NCBI GenBank assembly: GCA_030278955.1
Contig: JAOANR010000004.1
Span: forward strand, 13,132,428 to 13,196,427
Origin: Hygrophila difformis
Lineage: Eukaryota > Streptophyta > Magnoliopsida > Lamiales > Acanthaceae
Direction: 5' to 3'
DNA length: 64,000 nt
The notes under the pieces are model-generated. The model saw only the letters and a program-made list of their open reading frames with translations. It did no database searches and had not been told where the DNA came from. The position numbers were made by a program, and so were the translations under genes. Below, piece after piece: positions 34,902 through 47,700 of this stretch (its first letter is position 1; each line of letters opens with the position of its first letter).

Positions 34902-37900
34902 AAAAAAAAATAAAAAATAAAAAATAAAAAAAATCCAACAAAACGTTAACAAATAAATTGGATTGGTCAAATGCAAAATATTGCGAAATGGCCGGTTATG
35001 CAACACCAATGGTGCTCACAAACAAATAAAACGATTTAACTAAATGATAAAATGCCATATTTATTCCATAGATTGAAGGATAAATTAAGTAGACAAAATG
35101 CCATCAATTACACATGTGGTAGACGCAGCTCCTTTGATCAATATTTCGACCCAAATCTATAAAGATTAGGCTAAAACATGTGAAAAAAACTATTTTCCAA
35201 ATAACAGTAAACATGTGGCATCATAAACAAAAGAAAACTTCAAAAGAAAAAAGGAATTAATAGAATAGCCATAAGAATATAGAGCTGACCTACTAAAAGA
35301 AAAATTACAAAACAATATATAACATTAGAAGCTGAAGATTTACACAAAAAATGCATAGCACATAAGTACTTAGAACAAATAAATTGAAATTCAATATAAG
35401 ATCAACACCTTAAAGATTACTTAATCTTGGTTATACAACTTAAACCTCCAAAAGTGGAACTTCAACCGTGCTCTTTTATTCAAGTTGGACTTGAAACTTG
35501 AACTTAAACTCAAATTATAAGCTCTAAGCGATGCTCAACCAGTTTGAATATGAACTTTAACTGATGATTAAGCTTTAAAAATTATGCGTAATTAGATCAA
35601 TTTAGTGGATGCAGCAAATGCCTGCTAATGAGATTAGGCAAAAAAATAGATGATTCGATAGATGGACTAAAACTACTAGTACTCAAATGCAATTTAAGCT
35701 AATAAGGAATTTGAAACTAAACCTGAAAAAGATCGATCTCGTTTAACCTATTGTATTTGGAACTCGATATTACTATAATAATAATATACTTCCTCTCAGT
35801 TTGATTGTTACGTTTGATTTTTAGCACTATTCAATGCCAAGATGGCAAGATGGCAAGATGCCAAGATGCTCAATGCCAAGATGCTCAGGTAGTAGTAAAT
35901 ATAGTGCAGAGTATTTCTATATCCGTATGAAATGTTCAATGCCAAGATGCTCATCCAAAGGGTCCAACCATCCAGTATAAATTTTCAAAAGTCGGGGAAT
36001 CTTTAAAAGAAGTATAGAAGTACATAACTATTTTCCAAATATTATGTACCACCTCTAAAATCCATACAATAGAAACCAGATCCTATTAATGAGGCTATAA
36101 GACCAGCTCCACTGTCCCACACACACGCACATGGGCACACGCATATATATACACACGCACATATATGTGGATATATCTCAACAAGCAAAGTCACAATAAC
36201 AAAATAACACAACAAGTTTTGATATGTATTAGGAACTAACTGACCTGAAACCATGGGTAGAGTCACTTGACTGAAGGCTGGATTCACCAGAAAGCTTAAG
36301 ATGAGTACTGCGTTTCAAATCTCCATCATTGTCAACAGACCTTGAAAACACTGCACCAACAGAGCGTTTCCTTTTCATTTTCTTTTCCCAACCTTCTCCC
36401 CCAGCAGGCAGCCTCCTTAGTTTTTCCTCAGCCATATCCGAATCTGCATTACTGTCTTTGATCATGTCTCTTTCTTTGGTCATCATCAGAGACTGCCGCA
36501 TTACCCCATTGTTCCTGCATTCTGCCTGAAAGTGAAAAAGAAATTCTGATCAATATATAAAATGTAATACTAGTAAATACAGGATAATAGAAAAAGTAGC
36601 AGGCGAAAGTCGAAACTGCCAAAACAATGGCCAACGTAAAGTGAGATATATCCAATAACTGCAACAAGATTAAGTTGAAGAGTTGATGTAAATTTCTATG
36701 TGACGGTTTAACAGATACGTTTTTGGACAAAGTAAGAGATATTGCTCCTTTTTTGCAATGTTCAACTTTTACATTTAAAAATTAAAGATATGAAATGCAA
36801 CTTGGCATATGATTTGACACTTCAATACATCCAAACACTTCTTTTTATTTTAAGCTACAAGGGAGGAGGAAGACTTAAAATGAAGACAGGGGAGGCTATA
36901 CAAGAGCATATACAACAGTTTCTATTGGCTGTCTGATTACTGCTAAAAATTTGTATCATTATGGAAAGATATTCGACATTGGGCGGCAATGAAGCATTAG
37001 AGAAGTATATCAATTCCAAACTAATTTTCGAAAGGCATTCATTTCTTAAATAGGGGTGCATAAATGGAAAGAAATAAATTCTATTAACAACTAACCCGAT
37101 TCTCTGCCACTGATGTACGTAACCGTTTATTCAGCCCACCATTTTTAGGCCGATCATCAAATTTCTGGCTTCCTAATTCTGAAGGATTTCGATGCATCTG
37201 AGATCCAATCTTTAAGGTTGAACCAGTAGATCGTTCATTTTTCAGCAGCTCATTTCGTTGTTGCTGCTGCGGCTTCTTAGGTGGCATGGCTTGATTGGCT
37301 TCTACATACTTATTTAATTTATTTAAATGCTCATCCAACTTTTTTGCTCTACCACTGGTCAAAAAGAAGATACAGATTCAGAATACAGTGAAAAAGCATA
37401 CAACTGAGTCAAAGGTATATCTTGAAGACAAGCGAGTTTCAAGATAATGCCTGCATTAAAGGCCAATTTTTATTAAATTAGTGAGAATGTGAGCAAAGTA
37501 ATAAACACAACATAAGCAGTACAAGGAATGATAATCCAAGTTTCTGGGTAAGCGGCCAGGATACTTGGGATAGTCATCAGAATCTATTGTCAGGAACAGA
37601 AGCACTCATGGCAAATTAGAGATTACCTGGCTTTATAATAAGTTTCTTCAACGCTTGCTCTCAATCGTTTGAGTTCATCAACAGCCACAGGAGCTGAACT
37701 CTTCATATGGGTAGAACCTAAAGAATTTTCATCTGAATTGTTCCCAACAGAAAAATTCAAAACTCTCCTCAAGTCACCAGGTCGAGCAGATTTTGAATCT
37801 CCCATAATAATAGGTTCTAACATTAGGCATTGAGATAATGCAGGCCCATCGCCTGATGAGGTAGCGCTAACCCGGGAATTCACCTTACTGGAACCACTAT

Positions 37901-38042
37901 TCCTACTTTCTGAACCCTCCCTGAAACTTGAAGACCTACCCAAAGTCGGAGCAGAATATCCTCTTTGCCCATTTTGGTAGCTCCCAGCAAAACTTGAGTC
38001 GGGGCTGGCAGAAGTCAACTCGTATCTTGTGTTTCCATCCAT
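29728..38042 (-). CDS. Conserved plant nuclear-type protein of unknown function (Arabidopsis At2g19390/At4g29790 type)
   Basis: There are fifteen coding exons on minus: 38,042-37,627; 37,354-37,096; 36,525-36,245; 34,754-34,593; 34,396-33,638; 33,535-33,444; 33,289-33,149; 33,064-32,976; 32,913-32,818; 32,652-32,008; 31,888-31,817; 31,718-31,651; 31,522-31,465; 30,654-30,456; 30,281-29,728. All junctions are GT-AG and phases match, totalling 3,891 nt or 1,296 residues plus stop. The least certain junction is the acceptor of exon 9. The protein is Ser-rich, hydrophilic and without membrane segments. Basic clusters (KKMKRKR; KGERKTKSKPKQK) suggest nuclear location. The C-terminus is acidic and ends GLEIPMDDLSELNMF, a block I recall from a plant-specific family often auto-named serine/arginine repetitive matrix-like. 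Biochemical role is unknown. The long first intron and the non-coding exon at 39,057 suggest a 5' UTR intron. It is the only intact host gene in the window. Confidence 0.9.
34859..34898. repeat. AC microsatellite in intron 3
   Basis: An (AC)n run of about 40 bp is followed by an A-rich tract, inside the intron between exons 3 and 4 of the intact gene. Confidence 0.95.
35830..35952. repeat. Short GCCAAGATG repeat in intron 3
   Basis: Several copies of AAGATGGC or GCCAAGATGCTCA lie in a row, with a further copy about 50 bp on. The repeat is intronic, with no sign of function. Confidence 0.7.
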
Positions 38043-39056
38043 ACCAATCAGTGCGAAAATTTCATATCTCTAGTAGAATCCTTTGTATTCAAAACATCAG
38101 CAGCAGCTGTCGCAGCTTCGAACAGGGAAGTCCTATTGAAACGAAGCCATCAAATGTAATGAGAAAAATCAAATCATATTTGAGACAACTTCGGAGATTT
38201 TAAAGTGTGTCAATAAATGATGCGCCTTAGCGTAAGGCATAGATATATATAGAAACTAACACTTCCATGTGCAACAATCTATAATAGACTGCACTTATGT
38301 AGAAAAAAAATGCTTTTGTGTCCCATCAGAAACATTTTGTATCAGACCGTGTCAACATAAGCATGACTAGACATTCAAGAACAATTTAAAATGCCACTGA
38401 TGCATGTCAAACCGAAATATTTTACATCAGTAGAACTAAAATTGGACATGAAAATAATCTTTTCATACTATAAAATAAAATAAAATAAAAAGGAACAGAG
38501 AGAGATTGTCTGAAAGGGATAAATATGTAGGACTACAAGCAGTTCCACCTGAAACAGTTTACAAGCAACACCCAACACCTGAACAAATTTCCTAGACACT
38601 TGCAAAATCAACATATATATTTCAAGTACTACACACTTCTAAATTCTCAGATACCCTGCCATCAAAAAAAATTGATGGATATCCGATCAACAGCACTCAA
38701 CTATTCCGTTTCAATTTCTAATTGCTGAAAAAAGACAAAAATAAAACTTCATTCCAACAATTATCAAAGAAGCAGAGAACATCAAAGCATTGCCGGCTAT
38801 GACTTCCCACAAACATCGGAAACTAAACCCACGGGGAGAATCAGCTAAAATTGGGGAAACAAAAAGTCCCAATGAAGGGAAAATCAGCACGCAACCAGCA
38901 CACCAAACACCTTGATCGCACATTGAAACACTCGGAAACCCTAATTGAGCGCACCCAAATTAGGGTTTATCCGCAAGTCCCCCCTTTTCACAAAAAATTC
39001 AATCAATTACGCCAAATTCTAACAAAATTCAATCCTGGGAGCAGCAAGAAACAAAC

Positions 39057-39200
39057 CTGCAGTCACCGATCGAGCTGGATCGAGGAGAGAGACAGCCAAA
39101 CCAGCAGGAAAAAATAGCGGGAGGCGATAAAAGTAAAAGCCGCGGTCGGGGACAAAGAAAACAACGACTGTAATCAATTTGTGCACTCGGATATTTGGTT
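39057..39200 (-). other. Probable 5' non-coding first exon of the gene at 29,728-38,042
   Basis: On minus, GTGACTGCAG is followed at 39,056 by GTTTGT, a good donor. No ATG in frame with exon 1 is apparent. The acceptor would lie near 38,130, upstream of the start codon. The right edge of the exon is a guess. Confidence 0.45.
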
Positions 39201-41200
39201 TGGTTTATCCTTTTACCCTTTTTCCTTTTCGTTTACTTGGATCCACGCTTCTTCCTTGTTTCCGACCCTGGATGCTTTCAGGTGGGGCCTTTCAGCTGAA
39301 TTTGGGGCTAAAATAGAAAGAATGTGAGGGTACAAGAACAATCACCCAAACATACGGCGCTTTTGACGATTATTTGCTTATTAGTGTTGCTTTTTTCAGT
39401 TGGGACAAAGAGATTTGGGGATAAAAGATTCGGAGGCCTCTTTCTTGATGCATTAGTCAGGGCATTAGTCTAGTCCTTTTGGACAATGATAAGTGTAAAT
39501 GTAATATACACGGTAGGTAGTTGAGGGGACAAAGGAAAAGGGATATACATTGATATTGGTAGTATCAAGGAAGGATTAAAAGGGAAATTTTGACCAAGTT
39601 TGAATCTTGGGGTCGTCTTCTTTCTTTCAACATTCGACAATGGATGTAATGGAAACTCAAGGGGATATATATTGTGGGTTTTAACTAATTAACTAACTAG
39701 TTTTGATTGTTGTGATCGAAGGAGCTTTTATTTAACTTTATTTGGGATCGTAATGGAATTTTATTTAAGTTTGCTAAGAAATAACCACAAAATTACATTG
39801 TTTCTAAACAATGCAATTACGAAAATATAGCGTCCGACTATAATTCTTGAAACAATTGAATAAACAAGATTTTAAAAAGTTTGAATTCTTGCAATCTTAT
39901 CAAAATAAATTATAGGGATAAGAGTATATAAAACCGTGTCGTAAAGTAAATTTATTAAGAAGGAAAAAGTAACCACATTCTGTGGATTCAAACTTTGTAC
40001 CATGTCTTTGGCATCGACTCTCTTTCATTATCACCGGTTTCATGTTCTTCGCTATGGAGAAAATACAATGTGTACGCTTCAGGAAATTAGTCAAATGATA
40101 AGTGTTCTTGCTTTCAATATTAAGGGGGCATCACCTTCAAAATATAAACATCCACGTGTCATTGCTTTACTTTGAGAAAGTCTAGTATAATCGATGATTT
40201 TGAAGATTAGAATGGGTTTTTATGGTTAATGCTTCTATGGAAACCTCTTTTGGATCGGAAAACTTTATTTTAAAAGGTAACTTTTTGGTTTCTATCACGA
40301 ATTTATCCTAGACTAGATTAGTGGAGGCTTTGATCACCTTCTTTATCAAGTATTTGTTCATCAAATTTCTTCATGTTTCTCCATCTCCCATTGAGTAGCT
40401 CGAGCAAAATCCTTCATAAGGTACCTTTATTTCTTTGGGATATCTAGAATGGAGGCTTCAATGTTCAATTTAAATGTTATCTTCGTCACTATATTAGTTC
40501 CGAAATTTTTTTCTTACAAGAAGTAGTCAAAGTTGTGGCCACTTGTTCTACATTGGATTCGTCATGCTTTTTGTTTGTATTCGATTCGTTATGCTTTTAT
40601 TTATCGATTCTTAAAATCAAGGTACTTTCTTTGAGGAGCCGGAAAATTCATGAATGTCACGTGTTTATTATATTTCTTTTCCCTGTTCATACATGCACTT
40701 TTCTATTCCTAAACACCTCGCTATGCTCTTGGAGGTTCATACTCTTAAGATGAAATCAACATTTGGTAGGATTCTATCATAATTAGTGTAATTTACAACT
40801 TTTATTTAAAAAATGAACTCAAAACTACCTAAAACCTAAAAACTAATATTGGCATAATGATTCTCTAGTTTGCAGGTTGAGTGGGTCCTAATTTAATCTC
40901 TTTCCAAAGTTTCTTCATTTTGAAATCTCACACTACAAGATACAAATCCAAACCAAGCCAATTTCGAATCCTAATTAGATTCTAAAGCTTCTTGGCATTT
41001 GGAGACCTGAAATCCAATCCATTGCTTTAATAAATCAAAGTCCAAAACATCACGTTCAATGCAATTATAGACCTAGTATACCATGTCCTATGTTGGGTGG
41101 TGTCCATACACTCAACTAGTTTGTTCTCTCTCTCATTTCCAAAATATTATGTTGTTCAAAACTTCAAAATACGAGAATGTGTAATACCACAAAATATGAC
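39201..41200. other. Intergenic, no supported gene
   Basis: This is the upstream flank of the intact gene. Between about 40,080 and 40,760 there are broken open frames whose start (AFNIKGASPSKYKHPR) faintly recalls LINE endonuclease N-termini, but stops and frameshifts are frequent and I do not assign it. Confidence 0.4.
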
Positions 41201-41203
41201 TTA

Positions 41204-41931
41204 CAGTGCGTTTGGTTGGAGGGATCTTAGATTATCAGTGGGAATGTGATTGCTGGGAATGTAAGATTACTGGAAATATGAGATTGCTTGGAATCTTATT
41301 TTTTGATGTTTTAAGATTATTGCGTCTGGTTAGATTGGGAATCTCAGATTTCTAGTTTTAATTAATTTACCATAATGTCCCTGAATTTCAATTGAACGGA
41401 TGTTATAAATATGTCATTTTGCTACACAATAAAAATATTTAAGCCGATTTATTTTTTAACATATTAAAAATTGTTTATATATAATTTATTGTGTGATAAT
41501 TATTTATTTAATATGAGAATATATTAAAATATGAGAATATATATATAAAGATATATATTAAAATATGAGAATATATATTTAAAAAATATGTTTAAATATT
41601 TAAAAATTTTCGATTTATTTTTTAAAATTAAATTTCATAAATTTATCATTTTTTAGAATACAAATATCTAAATTTATAAAATAAAATAGGTATAAAAAGT
41701 GAGGGTATAAAAGTCAAATTAATATAAAAGTAGGTAAGGTGGAGGTGGTAATCTAAGATTACCTGCCATCCAGGTGGGAATGTGATTCCCACCTAAAACA
41801 CCCAACATTCCCACTGAGGTGGGAATGTGACATTCCCACGTGAAACATGCCCCGAACCAAACATGGGCATGTTTCATTCCCTACCTAAGATTCTCAGTGG
41901 GAATCTCAGATCCCTCGAACCAAACACCCCG
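41204..41931. mobile_element. PIF/Harbinger-type MITE
   Basis: It is flanked by TTA on both sides (41,201-41,203 and 41,932-41,934), the target size of Harbinger elements. Inverted ends share GTTTGGTT(G/C)GAGGGATCT, and further symmetric TGGGAATGTGA blocks continue inwards. The AT-rich middle has no coding frame. Length is 728 bp. Confidence 0.85.
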
Positions 41932-41934
41932 TTA

Positions 41935-42671
41935 GGGTCTGTTCTGCACGCAGCTTTTAGAAGCTTTTAAGAGTTTTTGGTAGCTTTTAATTTTTTTTTA
42001 TTAAATTGTAGCTCCGTTCTGCACAATAGATTTTGAGGCTGTAGCTACAGTTTAAAACTTTACAAATAGAAGCTACCTAAGGTAGCATTCAAAAAAAACT
42101 AGCAAGCTTATTTTTATTCTATTACAATTTTAACCCAATAACCAATCCACTACAAATCCAAAAAAAAAAACTACAGCTAGTTGTACTAAATACTACATCT
42201 GTTCTTTAATAACTGCATCATTTCTGCATTTCACACAATCCAATAAATATTTTTAACTAATAATAACTCATATTTTATATAAGTAAAAATTATAAAAAAA
42301 AAATTAATATTCTAAGGGTCCGTTCTGCACGTCGAGCTGTAGCTACGGACTGTAGCTGCGTGCTGTAACTGTAGGGAGTTGTAGCTGTTGGGAGCTGTGG
42401 GAGCTATAGCTATCAGTTTTTGCATAAGTGTTCGGTACAAGTAGCTGTAGCTGTCAAAAATTATAATTTGAAGAGAAAAATAATTAAATTTGGAAAGTAG
42501 CTTCTGAAAGCTCCCAAAAGCTACCTCTTGTAGCTTCTAAAAAGAAGCTTCTAAAAGCTCACAAAAGCTCTCAAAAGTTAGTGTACAGAACGGGACTTTT
42601 ATTTTGAAATAAAAGCTAAAGCTACTAAAAGCTCCCAAAAGCTCTCAAAAGTTGCGTGCAGAACAGACCCT
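41935..42671. mobile_element. MITE with GGGTCTGTTCTGCACG ends, part of a nested cluster
   Basis: The left end GGGTCTGTTCTGCACGCAGC is mirrored by the right end at about 42,650-42,671 (GCGTGCAGAACAGACCC). It is rich in AGCTTTTA and TAGCTGTAGC motifs that can fold back. It begins immediately after the Harbinger MITE. Confidence 0.75.
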
Positions 42672-42896
42672 AAAACTACGTGATTAGACGAATCTAACAA
42701 GATGTCACTTGACTATGTTTTATCTTATAGAACCATGTTAAAAAAAATTAATCAAAGTCACTCAATGAATAGTTGTTAATATGCAAATGAAGCAGATATA
42801 TGAGAACGGAGGAAGTACTTAAATAAAACTGACAGCTCCAGTTTCCTATAGCTCCAGTCAACCCGAAGCTACAACTCTATTTGCAGAACAGACCCT
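42315..42896. mobile_element. Second, overlapping MITE of the same family
   Basis: The left end AGGGTCCGTTCTGCACG at 42,315 is mirrored by TGCAGAACAGACCCTT ending at about 42,896. Its span overlaps the previous element, so insertions of related copies are interleaved. Additional weaker ends are near 42,008 (CCGTTCTGCACAA) and 42,590 (TACAGAACGGGA). Confidence 0.55.
42668..42818 (-). mobile_element. Half of a Stowaway-like MITE
   Basis: Its reverse complement matches the left and middle of the MITE at 26,815-27,076, ending in GAACGGAGGAAGTA. The other half is absent, cut at the GGGTCTG end. Confidence 0.6.
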
Positions 42897-42897
42897 T

Positions 42898-43649
42898 AAA
42901 TGAAGTGATACGATTACTCATAAAAATAATGTATCGTTTTTCTTTCTTTCTTGGTGATCATTTTATAAGAACTTCATAGTTAAGCATGGTACCTTTTAAT
43001 AATTCTAAAAAATCTCATTCAAGGATTAGCCAGCAGAGTTGACACGCCGAAGAAAATCTATATTGATTTGTAGCATCGCTCTTCACATCGGAGTCGGTCG
43101 ACCAGTAACACCTTATATGGTGTGCTACAAGATAAGTACATCTAGGGCATGTTTGGTTGGATGTATTGAGTTGTGTTGAGCCTCATTGTATTAATTTTAT
43201 ACATAAAAATAATATATACCAGTGTTTGGCAGCTTTTTTGGATATCTTCATGTATTATTGTAATGTGGGATATGATGTATAATTTATTCCCGACCAAGAG
43301 CGTGGGTTTAGATGGTATTGTTTCTTTTTTCTCTATCTTTAAGATTGGCTTGAGTTGATTGCAAGATTGCACTGCAAACCCAATCATTTTGCATTGCATA
43401 TCACACACAAGTCAGTCCTTTCTTGATTGAGTCGAACAGTACATCTTGGTTCTTGTGCTGTGCGTGTATAAATTCACAGCGCAATTCTCTTACTTGATCT
43501 GAATTGGGTGACAAGACACGAACAACTGAAGAGGTCTTGGGTGACAAACCAATCCATTGCTACACTGTGTGAATTTTCTTTGGGTGAGATCAATTCTTGT
43601 CTTTGTTTTCTCTGACATCTTATACTATATACTCTTCTAGTGTTTTACA
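42898..43649. other. Intergenic or LTR-like sequence upstream of a truncated frame
   Basis: It starts with ordinary AT-rich DNA and a GGCATGTTTGGTTGGATGTA MITE-like end at 43,147. Sequence around 43,400-43,640 has a TATAAA (about 43,468) and reads like an LTR or promoter leading into the ATG at 43,650. The partner repeat is not in the window. Confidence 0.35.
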
Positions 43650-43871
43650 ATGGCAGATAGATATGAGACTCTCTTGCAGTGCGTGCGAACTATGGAAGCT
43701 ATCCTCAAACAGATGCAAGATGACAATGTTGAAATTAGAGAGACCGTAACCAAGCAAGGCTGCGATCTGTTTGGAAGAATGGATCAAATGGATCATGATT
43801 TCAATTCTCAACTGAATGAGATGATTGAGCACTTTGAATCTCAATTAATTCGACAGACCGTAAACACGTGA
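43650..43871 (+). other. Truncated coiled-coil open frame, possible retroelement gag N-terminus
   Basis: It begins MADRYETLLQCVRTMEAIL and continues as a charged, heptad-like helix of about 70 residues. The frame is cut by the start of the Gypsy LTR at 43,869. Upstream TATA and the style of the N-terminus suggest the start of another element's gag, into which the Gypsy element jumped. A host gene exon cannot be excluded. Confidence 0.35.
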
Positions 43872-44640
43872 AATTTATTCGCCACTAAAAATGCGACACG
43901 TGCAAATTTAAATATTAATTTAATTAATTTTAGGCATTTTAAATAAATTAAATGCTTGAAATAATTATTAATATTTATTGGGCCATTTGGATCCATCAAG
44001 CCAAATGGATTTAATTATGTTGGGCTAATGTGAACAAGTTCAAATGCAAGACTCACAAGTCCCATGGCCTAATGGATGCTCGAAGCAGGCCAACCCAAGA
44101 AAATTAATCAGTGTGGACAGGTCCAAGTACAAGACCCACAAGCCTATGATCCAATGGACACTGACACTTGAAGCAGGCCAGTCCATGGAAATCAGTCAAT
44201 GTGAACAATCCCAGATGAAAGGCCCACATGCTCACTGACCCAATAGAAATGTGGATTAGACCAGCCCATCGATTGGTCCATCATCCACAAACCATAGGGT
44301 TTTTCCTCTATAAATAGAGGCACCATGTCACATATTGGGGTCACTACTTCACTTCCAGACACACATCTTCATACCCTAATCACTCTCAAGACTCAAACAC
44401 TTGAGATCTACAGCAACAAAACGCTGCAGAAATTCCAAGAAGCCAAAGAAGAAGCACAAAAGCATCTCGACGTCTTCAAGGTTGGAGGAATCAAAGGAGT
44501 AACAGAAGTCGAACACTCATATCGTTTGATCTTCACATATTTCTTTTAAATTCATTCAAATTATCTGTAATTGTAGACATTTCTTGTGAAATTAATAAAA
44601 TTATTTTGCAGTTTCTGTCTACGCATTTTTTGCACCTACA
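43869..44640 (+). mobile_element. 5' LTR of a Tat-lineage Ty3/Gypsy element
   Basis: It starts TGAAATTT and ends CCTACA, directly before a primer-site-like TGGCACGCCCAGTGGGAC. It contains TATAAATA (44,310-44,317), AATAAA-type signals and GT-rich sequence near the end. Length about 772 bp is normal. The 3' LTR lies beyond the window, so the exact 5' end is inferred. Confidence 0.7.
44310..44317 (+). promoter_or_regulatory. TATA box of the Gypsy LTR
   Basis: TATAAATA sits in a TCCTCTATAAATAGAGG context about 330 bases before the LTR end. Confidence 0.7.
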
Positions 44641-44645
44641 GATTT

Positions 44646-44663
44646 TGGCACGCCCAGTGGGAC
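44646..44663 (+). other. Primer-binding-site region of the Gypsy element
   Basis: TGGCACGCCCAGTGGGAC begins five bases after the LTR end. Sequences of this form stand at this place in Tat-lineage elements. The tRNA partner is not certain to me. Confidence 0.6.
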
Positions 44664-44705
44664 ACTTCTGCCTTTCATCTCCTTCAGACGTCGTCAACAA
44701 ATCCA

Positions 44706-47700
44706 ATGGCTTCAAGGAACACCTCCAAGAGCAACTCTTCGACATCCGGTGCCGCTATGCCCAACGTCACCACAAGGAACATGAAGAAAGCAATGGAGGT
44801 CGCCGATGTTGCGCACGAAAAAGATGTTGATGCGGATATGCCGCTGCTGGAAGAAGGAAACGAACACAGATCGGGATCCTCCACGCCGTTGTCAAGCCCG
44901 CGGGGAGATCAAGAAGAGACATCCGTCCTGCGTCATGCTGCTGCAATGACAACCCAAGCCATCACTCTTGAAGAGCAAATGACCAACCTGACAAAGATCG
45001 TGGAAATGCTTGTGAAGAGATCCGAGTTGCAAGATGCACGCATGGAGCAAATGATGAACAGACTGGATGGCTCTAACGGCGGCCAAGCGGTGAACAAGCC
45101 CGTAGAGATCCGCGACGATGGAGAGACTTCCCGGCAAGGCGCTTCGGCAAAAGGAAAAGCAACCGCTGACGTCCAAGTCACTCCTGACGGCTTCATCTCG
45201 GCTGATCAACTGAAAGAGTTCATCACGGGAACGCTGAAGGAAGAGGTCTCGGCAGGATCAAAATCCTCCTTGACGTATCTCAAGCCATACAGCGCCCGCA
45301 TCGACTCACTGAGGATGCCTGCAGGCTATCAACCGCCCAAGTTCCAACAGTTCGACGGCAAAGGGAATCTCAAGCAACATATCGCCCATTTCGTAGAGAC
45401 ATGCAACGAAGCGGGTACGTTTGGAGATCACCTCGTCAAACAGTTCATTCGTTCACTAAAAGGGAATGCATTCGAATGGTATACCGACTTGGAACACGGC
45501 AGCATCGACAGTTGGGATCAACTTGAGCAAGAGTTTCTGAACAGTTTTTACAGCACACGGCGTACCGTCAGCATGATAGAATTGACGAACACGCAACAAT
45601 CAAAGGGCGAGCCGGTGATCGACTACATCAACCGCTGGAGAAGCCTGAGCCTCAACTGCAAGGATCGCTTGTCTGAGACGTCGGCGATTGAGATGTGCAT
45701 CCAAGGCATGCAACGGGGCCTACGATACATCCTGCAAGGCATTCGTCCCCGGACATTCGAGGAGCTTGCAACTCGTGCTCACGACATGGAGCTAAGTTTG
45801 GCGTCAAGTGGAGCCTATGGTCCGCCCGTTCAACAAACTCGTACAAACAACCGAGTCGAATGGAAGAAGGGAGGCAAGCCACAGTCGAAGCCACCCACAA
45901 AGGATGCGATGGCAACAAGCGCCGCTCTCGTAAAGGTACGCGGGAAGGAGCCGGTGATGAACGACAAGCCAAAGCCACCACAAGCTCAACGTCAAAAGTC
46001 GTCATTGGAAGATAGACGGGCTAAGACGTACTCATTCCTTGACTCCGACTTACCAGGCATCTTCGATGACTTGATGAAAGAAAACCTCATCGAGCTACCA
46101 AGGATGAAACGTCCCGAGCAAGCTGGGATGACCAACGACCCGCTATACTGCAAGTACCACCGTTTGGTGAGCCACACGATCCAAGATTGCTTCGTTTTCA
46201 AAAACAAAGTCATGGATCTCGTCAAACAAGGCAAAATCACCTTGGCAGACGAAGCAGAGACGGCCAACACCGTTTCCATCCAAGTTGGATCGATCGAGAT
46301 CAAAATTCCTCACAATTCCACCACCTGCAACACCGTCTTCGAAGTTGGGAGCACGTCGAAGCAAGACCACACCAAACAAGTTGTGGATCATTCGCATCTC
46401 AACGAATGCATGCTGTCCATCACGTTCAATGACGATGACATGCCGATGGAGCTGGAAAATTCGAAGGCTCATAACCGACCATTGTTCGTCGTTGGATACG
46501 TGGACAACAGGCGAGTAAACCGCGTCCTGATAGACGGGTGTTCTGCCGTCAACATCATGCCACTTCACACCCTGAAGGAATTGGGCATCTCCGAGGAAGA
46601 ACTATCCAATAGCAAAATGTTGATCCAAGGCTTCAACCAAGGGGGGCAAAAATTCCTTGGTGCAATCCGAGTCCGTTTGCAAATTGATGAGATGGTTGCA
46701 AACACATACTTCCACGTCATTGACGCAAGAACATCATACAACATGCTTCTTGGCCGGACATGGATCCATGAAAACGGCGTTGTTCCCTCAACATGGCACC
46801 AGTGCTTCAAGTACGTGCACAACGGCGTCGTCAAAAGGGTTATCGCCGATGACAAACCATTCGCGGTGGTCGAGTCTTATTACGGGGACGCTAAATACTA
46901 CCTTGATTCGTCCAAAGCTAAGGCACCTTCGTGCGGGGAAGAAGAACGTAAAGATGATCAACCAGTCCGTGATGATAAGGGAAAATCGATCCTGGAAGAG
47001 GCATTCGAGGGGCTTACACTCCCACTAACGCCCATTGATCCTGGCATGTCGCAGAAAACGGTGAAAATTCAACTCAAAGGAAGTGAGGCACGCCGACTAA
47101 AGAACGATAAGGAATTCGGTCCAAAGGCATTCAAGCTTCTCACCAAGTCTGGATTCAACCCAAATGAGCCATCGCCGTTGGGAAAGCTCTCGAACAACAA
47201 TCGAAGAAAAGGTAACCGGAGTGGACTTGGGTATGTTGCGGAATTTGACACGGCGCCCCAAGCATCGAAAGCGCCCATATTCGTCAAAGCGGAACAAACA
47301 GTGAAGGCACCGGTTCGTATCGTCATAAAACGAGCTACGGTCAATAATGTCACCAAAGAAGAGAGTCAAGGAGATGGCATCTCAAAGGACCAGCGTGAAC
47401 GGAAGTCGGTATTTGATCGTATCGGTAGCCCATCAAAAGAAGAGGAAAAACGAAGTGTCCATGATAGACTTGGCTCAACGGAGACAATCGAGCACAAAGA
47501 ATCCGTCTTTCGCCGGCTTGGAGCAAACAAACAAGTGAAGCCAACTGTTTTCGATAGGCTCGGGGCTGTTGCCAAAGAAGACTCTGCAAAATCCGTCTTC
47601 AAAAGGCTAGGTTCTACAAAACGCCAATCACAAATCAAAACATCGGCTAGCAAAGAGCGGTCTCCGGTAAAACAAGGGATATTGGACGACCCTAACTACG

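Noticed and set aside
40080..40760. Possible LINE endonuclease remnant
   Set aside because: Only a faint resemblance at the N-terminus, with many stops and frameshifts; not enough to call.
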